Source of the DNA: Pezicula radicicola
Lineage: Eukaryota; Ascomycota; Leotiomycetes; Helotiales; Dermateaceae
DNA: 64,000 nt
Assembly: GCA_003008705.1 (NCBI GenBank)
Contig: PDUO01000033.1
Location: 65,223-129,222, forward strand
Direction: 5' to 3'
Under the pieces are notes generated by a model, which did no database searches, was not told the origin of the DNA, and worked only from the letters and a program-made list of their open reading frames with translations. The translations under genes and the position numbers were made by a program. Every line of letters starts with the position of its first letter. Position 1 is the first letter of the stretch. This document shows positions 58,195 to 64,000 of this stretch, piece after piece.

Positions 58195-61100
58195 CTAATT
58201 AATAGATATATAGATTAGAAAGTTATTTAATCTTTTAAAAAGATAATAATAATCTTAAAATATATTAGATATTAATTACTCTATCTCTATAAGTAATAAT
58301 AAATAAAAAATAAAAATAGAAGAAAAAGATTAAATACTAGAAGAATAGAATTAACCTAGTAGAAGGGATAGTAATACTAGGAGAGATTTAAAAGTATATA
58401 ATTATAAAAGTTTATTTCTATAGTATTAATAATAATATTAATTATTATCTCTAAAGGATCTTTTAATATAACTTTAAAGGATAGACTAAGAAGGATTTTA
58501 TATAATTTAACTCTAAGATAAATAGTATACTTAAAAAATAATTATTTATATAAAGGGTTTATATACTACTCTATAATAAGTATATCTTAATCCTTAATAC
58601 TCTTATAGTTATTCTAAAAGAAGAGGAACTATATAAGTAGACTAATAAAGAGATTAAGATTATTTATAAAAATATAATAAGAATAAGAATATATAGATTA
58701 AGATACTAGGTATACTTTAAATACCTCTACTTTAAGTATTATTTATAAACTATTAGTAATCTATATAAATTAGTAAAGTCTAGAGCTATTAAGAACTATT
58801 TATTAATATCTACTAATAAGAAACTAACCCTCTCTAAGATATTATATATAGATTATCTAGGTTATAATAAATAACTAGAACTAACTTCTCTTCTCTCTCT
58901 CTCTTCTCTCTATAAGTAAATAATACCTCTCTAAGACTATTAAGATATAAGAAGCTTATTAGTATATTTATAAATATATATAAGAGAACTAATAATAGTA
59001 ATAAAGTTATATATAGATAATTAGAAGTATAATAATAATAATAATAATTTTAACTTTAAACTAATAATCTTTTATAATATCTATATAAGAGCTAGTTTAC
59101 TACTAGAGGGATATAAACTAGTATTTCCTATTATATTAAAAGGTCTAGTTTATAGTAATTACTATAATTATAAACTTAGTAAGAAATTAATTAAGTTTAT
59201 TTATAGTTATTATTATAATTTCTTTAAAAACCTTAACTACTATAGAAAGAATCTTAATATTTAGAATTTAATCTTACTCTATATAATTATATAAGAGAAT
59301 ACTAGAAAGTTAATAGAAGAAGTTTTATAACTTCTAGTTAATAAGCTTTAAAGCTTATAATATAGATTATAAATAGATTTATATAATAATAGTTTCTTCT
59401 ATAATAAACTTATTATAGTATACTAGGGAATACTAGCTTATTGAAATACTATCTTTAATTTATTAGTATTTATTAAAGATCTATTAAATAAATTAAAGTC
59501 TTCTATTATTATATATAAAAAAGAGTAATTTATATTTATTAATATTTTCTTTATAAACTACTAGTACTACTAGAGTAATAACTATATTAACTAAGCTTAT
59601 AATAATTATAAGAGAACTAGATATAAATAGTTTAGATAAATATAGAAATACTTTATCTATAGAAAGGAAAGCTATTATTCTTAGAAATACTCTATAGAAG
59701 AAAGAGATAAGACTAGAGATAAATAGAAATAAAAAAAGCTACTATAGTTATAGTAGATATTCTATTAATATCTTATTGAATTTAAGAGAGATATAGAAAA
59801 AGAAAAAGAATCTAAAGCTAGTACTAGTGATTTTAATATTAAAATAAACTATAAGGATAAACTTAATATCTCTTTAAATATCTACTTTATAAACTTATAT
59901 TATATTATAATTAATAATCTTAGATTAGAAGATATAGTATTAATAGCTTTAATTCTAGTAAATAAAGTCTTCTTCTACTCTACTAGACTTGATTTATTTT
60001 CTTAGACTACTCTAGAAAATTAATTTAACTTATCTACTAGAGGAAATTAAGTAAGTAGTAAGAAAGAACTATTCTCTAAGACTATTTAAGAGAATAAAGA
60101 TAATAATCCTTTTATATATATCTCTATATTATTTATAGATATTATAATTAATATAGAAGTCTTAGAATAATTAATAAATAAATATAAATAGTTTTATACT
60201 CTTTAGATACTTAATAGAACTATTAAACTAAATATCTTTATTAAAAACTAAGTAAATATATAATTTAGAATTAGATTAACCTTATCTATTAGATTTATAT
60301 AGTTAATAATACTAGTTAGTAAGGTTAAATTTTATATTATTAAAGTTAATACTTTATTTTTACTTTATCTTATAAATATAAATAGATTATAAGTTTATTA
60401 TAATAATCTTAATAATCTATTAGTTAATAATAAGGTATTAATACTAGTAGTAAGATACTATAGATATTTATTTCTTTTATAATAATCTTCTCTAATACTC
60501 TAATCTTTTATTATTAAATCCCTTAACTAGAATTTATATTATTTAACTATTATTAAATTAAAATAACTCTACTAAAGATTTAGATATTTAGTTATTAATT
60601 AACTCTAGAGATTATTTAAATATACTAATTATAATATTAAAAAGAAGACTCTAAAATACCTTATTAAGTTTTACTATTATTATTAAAGATATAGGAAATT
60701 ACCTAGTAGATTTTATTTTACTCTTTAAGATAATATTAATTTTAATTATATAATTATTATTAATATTATATATATTAATAGTAATCTAGTATTATATATT
60801 ATTAATAAAGGAATATACTTTTAAATAAATAAATAATTATAAAATATTAGTTTAAAGTATACTTAGGATATCTTAAGAAGCTACTAGATTAATATATATC
60901 TTAAATTATTAAATCTTATTATTTATAATACTAGTAAAAACTTTATAAGTTAGGAATTTAAGTAATATATAATTATAATAAGTATAGATATAAAAGAAAT
61001 ACTTATAAAAGTATATAACTTAATTAGTATAATTAAGAGATATTATAATCTAATTAGATATATTTATTAAATTATTTCTTTTAAACTATTTAACCTTAAT

Positions 61101-63584
61101 AAGATAATAGTACTATAGATAGTATTTAAAGTAATTAATAATTCTATAAATCTAGATAGACTAGTTCTAATACTCCTAGTCTTTAGAGTCTATCTATAAA
61201 TATTAGAATTAAATATACTCTCCTTTATTATTACCTAGTATATAGTAATAATTAAGAAGACTATAAGTAAAGTTTAGAAGCTCTAAGTAGAGAAATAAGT
61301 AGTAGATATACTAAATATATATAATAGACTATAGATAACTACTATTTATAATCTATTACTAAACTTATCTATTATAGTTTAGAGAGAGAGAAATATAGAT
61401 TAAACTAGAAGTTAGAAAGAACTATATATACTACTTACTATTAAGAGAGAAATATATATACTCTAGTTACTATATAGACTAATACTATTCTATTTAATAA
61501 TAGTAAAACTATATTACTAGTTAGAGGAACTTTAGAATACTTCTAAAGAAATACCTCTAATTAGTAGAAATACCTTAGATAAAATACCTTTAATTAATAA
61601 AAATATCTTAAATTAAAATATCTTAAAAGAAAATACCTTAGATTAAAATACTTTAAAAGAAAATACTTTAAGTAGAAATAGTTTAAATAGAAATAATTTA
61701 AATAAAATTATATAAAATAAAATTACTCTAATAATATAACTAAGTAACCTAGGCTTATTTAATCTATTTAATAAGAGAAATTAAAAATAACTACTATAAT
61801 AAAACTATAGTTATCTATAAAAGTATCTACTATTAATAACTATAGTAAATATTTCTATCTTTATTTAAGATAATAATAACTTATAAGAGTTCTAATTTAT
61901 AGTATTATAAAAGAAAGAGATTATTAAACTTTTAGAAAAGGGAGTCTTTAAGATTATTAAACTAGAGAATATTCCTTTAGATATATATCTTTTTAACTTT
62001 TACTTTATTAATAAAATTAAGTATCTAGGTACTCTCTAAGTATTTAAGAAATTATATTTAATTATTTAAGTATATAATAATATAAAGAAGTAGTTTATTT
62101 TAATAAAATTACTAATAATATAATAGATTAGTTAATAAATACTTTTATACCTTATAACTCTTCTAGAGAATAAATATACCTATCTATACTTATATAATAT
62201 CTTATAAGTCTATATATAAGTAATAATTATACTAGTTTATAAGTTCTATATATATCTACTACTAGAGTTATAAATTAAACTAGAACTTACTAAGGATTAT
62301 ACTCTAAAAGTTATAAGATTATTATATAGAGTTCTAGAAGTTAGAAACTACTAGTATAGAATATATTACTTTTATTATATTACTAAAATAAGTATAGAAT
62401 AGTCTTTATATAATCTATATCTACTCTATAGTATCTCTATACTACTAGTTAGGATTATTAACTTATAAACTAATAATATATTATTTCTAAAAGATAGAGA
62501 GTTTACTATACTAGAGGAAGAAGAACTCTATAAAGCTAAGTTCCTAATTAAGAAATATAAAGAACTAACCCTAGATAACCCTCTTAAGTTTAATAGAGGA
62601 ACTATTTATATAATACTAGATAGAATTACTCTTATATAGTAATAGTAGTACTAGAACCTTAGTACTATTAAAGTTACTAAAGCTACTATATTAATAAGTA
62701 TAAGAGGTATAATATACTAGACTCTAATATTTAAAGATTAATATATAATCTAAAGAGTTTATAGAGTTTATATTATCTTTATATATTAACTAGAAACTAC
62801 TTTTAACTTATTTATTATTTAAATATCTAATTCTAAGGAAATTAATATAAAAGCTCTAAACTAATATCTATAATAATAGATTAATAACTTAATTAGAGGT
62901 CTTAAATTTATAAAACTTAACTTAAAATCTCTATAATTAATTACTTTTATAGATACTTTCTTTATAAATCTAATAGATCTATTATTATAAATTAGATATA
63001 TTATTATACTTATAGATACTACTAGTAAAGTAAATATTCTCTATTAGTTATTAATTAAATATAAAAGAGTTATAAGAAGTATTCTAGTAGTAGAGTTATA
63101 TAAACTAGTATATAGATTTAATATTATAGTTATTATTAAATTAATCTTTAATAAAGTATTATTAATAATAATCCTATTAATTATATATATAGACTTTAAA
63201 TTACTTTATAACTACTTAGTTAAACTTAGTATTATATAGAAGAAATACTTAATAATTAATATTATATATTTATACTAGATATATAAGAGAAGAGAAATAA
63301 TAAAGATTAAATAAATTATTAATAAAACTAACTCTACTAATATTATAATAAAAAGTAAGATCTATAATACTCTTAAGTATCTTATTAATATAAACTATAT
63401 AAATCTAGAAGAGATTAAATAAGTTAAATAAAGTAATAAGAATAAAAATATAAAGAAGAAATAAAAGGAAGACTAATAGATAAGAATATAAGATAGAGAG
63501 TAAGCTAGTAGACTAATATTAATACTAGTTTTAATTTATAATTAAATATAATCTACTAGATTAATAATTTCTAAGTTAGTCTAG

Positions 63585-63886
63585 TATTATAATATTAATA
63601 TCTAGTATTTTATTTATTAGTTATTTTATATATTAAACCTTATTACTCTAGCTAATTAGAAGTTAGTAGTTTATATTAAATTAAGTCTATTTAGAATTAG
63701 TCTAATAGTTAGTTTTAACTATAAGAACTACTCTCTTAGTTATTAGATTTTAGAATTTAATTAATTAAATCTAATATTAATAAATCTATATATATCTAAA
63801 CTAAGTAAGAACTACTAGTAGAATATAGTAAGTTAGTTAATAAGGATTAATAACTCTATATACTAGTATAATTAATTATACTAATA
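63585..63886 (+). repeat. 3' LTR of the copia element
   Basis: 302 bp, same start and end as the 5' LTR. It is followed by ATTAT (63887-63891), equal to the ATTAT before the 5' LTR (57888-57892). Confidence 0.88.
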
Positions 63887-64000
63887 ATTATCTTTTATTC
63901 TATTTTTAGCTTAGTATTTAGAATATCTATTTAATACTCTAACTCTTATCTTTCTCTATTAAATACTTATTACTCTAGATATATTTTTACTAGTTTATAT
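63887..64000 (-). mobile_element. Presumed rest of the Tc1-like transposon
   Basis: AT-rich DNA beyond the 3' LTR. If the copia element inserted into the Tc1-like transposon, this is its interrupted N-terminal side. Only 114 bp are visible and too RIP-damaged to read alone. Confidence 0.4.

Larger units (their letters stand above)
57893..63886 (+). mobile_element. Ty1/copia LTR retrotransposon, complete but RIP-degraded
   Basis: The 5,994-bp element has 302-bp LTRs at both ends and the same 5 bp, ATTAT, outside each end. LTR ends are TA..TA, expected from TG..CA after RIP. Translating the plus strand through stops shows the copia order. Integrase (about 60690-61260): KFRFTL*DNINFNY, ISLKYT*DILRSY*I, SQEFKQYIITISID, ERYYNLIRYIYQII. 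Reverse transcriptase (about 61900-62500): LEKGVFKIIKLENIPLDI, LELTKDYTLKVIRLLYRV, SIEQSLYNLYLLYS. RNase H (about 62940-63430): RVIRSILVVELYKLVYRF, LIIYIDFKLLYNYLVKL. Integrase before RT identifies copia. A gag region between about 58200 and 60000 is not readable in detail. Confidence 0.87.

Overview
The window looks like nuclear DNA of a filamentous ascomycete (Pezizomycotina). Genes carry short introns (about 42-231 bp) with GTxxGT donors and CTAAC/CTGAC/CTAAT-like branch sites. The families are typical of mould accessory genomes: Zn2Cys6 and bZIP-DUF3425 regulators, tannase/feruloyl esterase, NmrA-like reductases, HET, MFS-DHA2, SAT-type polyketide synthase, YqcI/YcgG and DUF3237. Many relics carry TAG/TGA/TAA stops at positions where tryptophan or glutamine is expected. 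Together with long, almost CpG-free AT-rich tracts this is the signature of repeat-induced point mutation (RIP).

Layout. 0.6-6.2 kb: aldo-keto reductase, CoA-ligase-like and SDR relics, then an NmrA-like reductase that is intact except for one extra C. 7.9-9.7 kb: an intact tannase/feruloyl esterase. 11.1-12.0 kb: an intact bZIP-like/DUF3425 regulator. 16.2-17.2 kb: a membrane-anchored YqcI/YcgG protein. 18.2-22.7 kb: a transposon graveyard with a hAT-type MITE inside a minisatellite, a dead transcription-factor gene, a tandem MITE pair with a second MITE nested inside, and a mariner-type MITE. 23.7-26.3 kb: an intact methyltransferase divergent from a broken GMC oxidoreductase. 30.0-41.1 kb: remains of what looks like a secondary-metabolite cluster: intact SnoaL-like protein, intact Zn2Cys6 regulator, dead NAD(P)-binding reductase, a polyketide synthase reduced to pieces of its SAT and terminal reductase domains, an intact secreted DUF3237 protein and an intact MFS transporter. 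41.9-50.9 kb: dead quinone oxidoreductase, intact secreted protein of unknown function, a HET-domain gene killed by RIP-type stops, and an intact zinc-family alcohol dehydrogenase. 52.6-56.8 kb: pogo/Fot1 transposase relic, second copy of the MITE seen at 1.2 kb, an Asp/Asn-repeat protein, a LINE reverse-transcriptase relic and unidentified broken coding sequence. 57.2-64.0 kb: an AT-rich block consisting of a Tc1-like transposon into which a complete 5,994-bp Ty1/copia retrotransposon has inserted (302-bp LTRs, ATTAT target duplication on both sides).

How the genes relate. The 30-41 kb block retains a regulator and an exporter but has lost its polyketide synthase, so it is best read as a decaying cluster, with reductases, methyltransferase and oxidoreductase relics scattered at its edges. 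Whether these were ever one cluster is inference. Two frameshifts in otherwise clean genes fall in poly-C runs, and the only N lies in a poly-G run, so homopolymer sequencing error must be excluded before calling those genes dead. About half of the window contains no gene that I can recognise; those stretches are listed.
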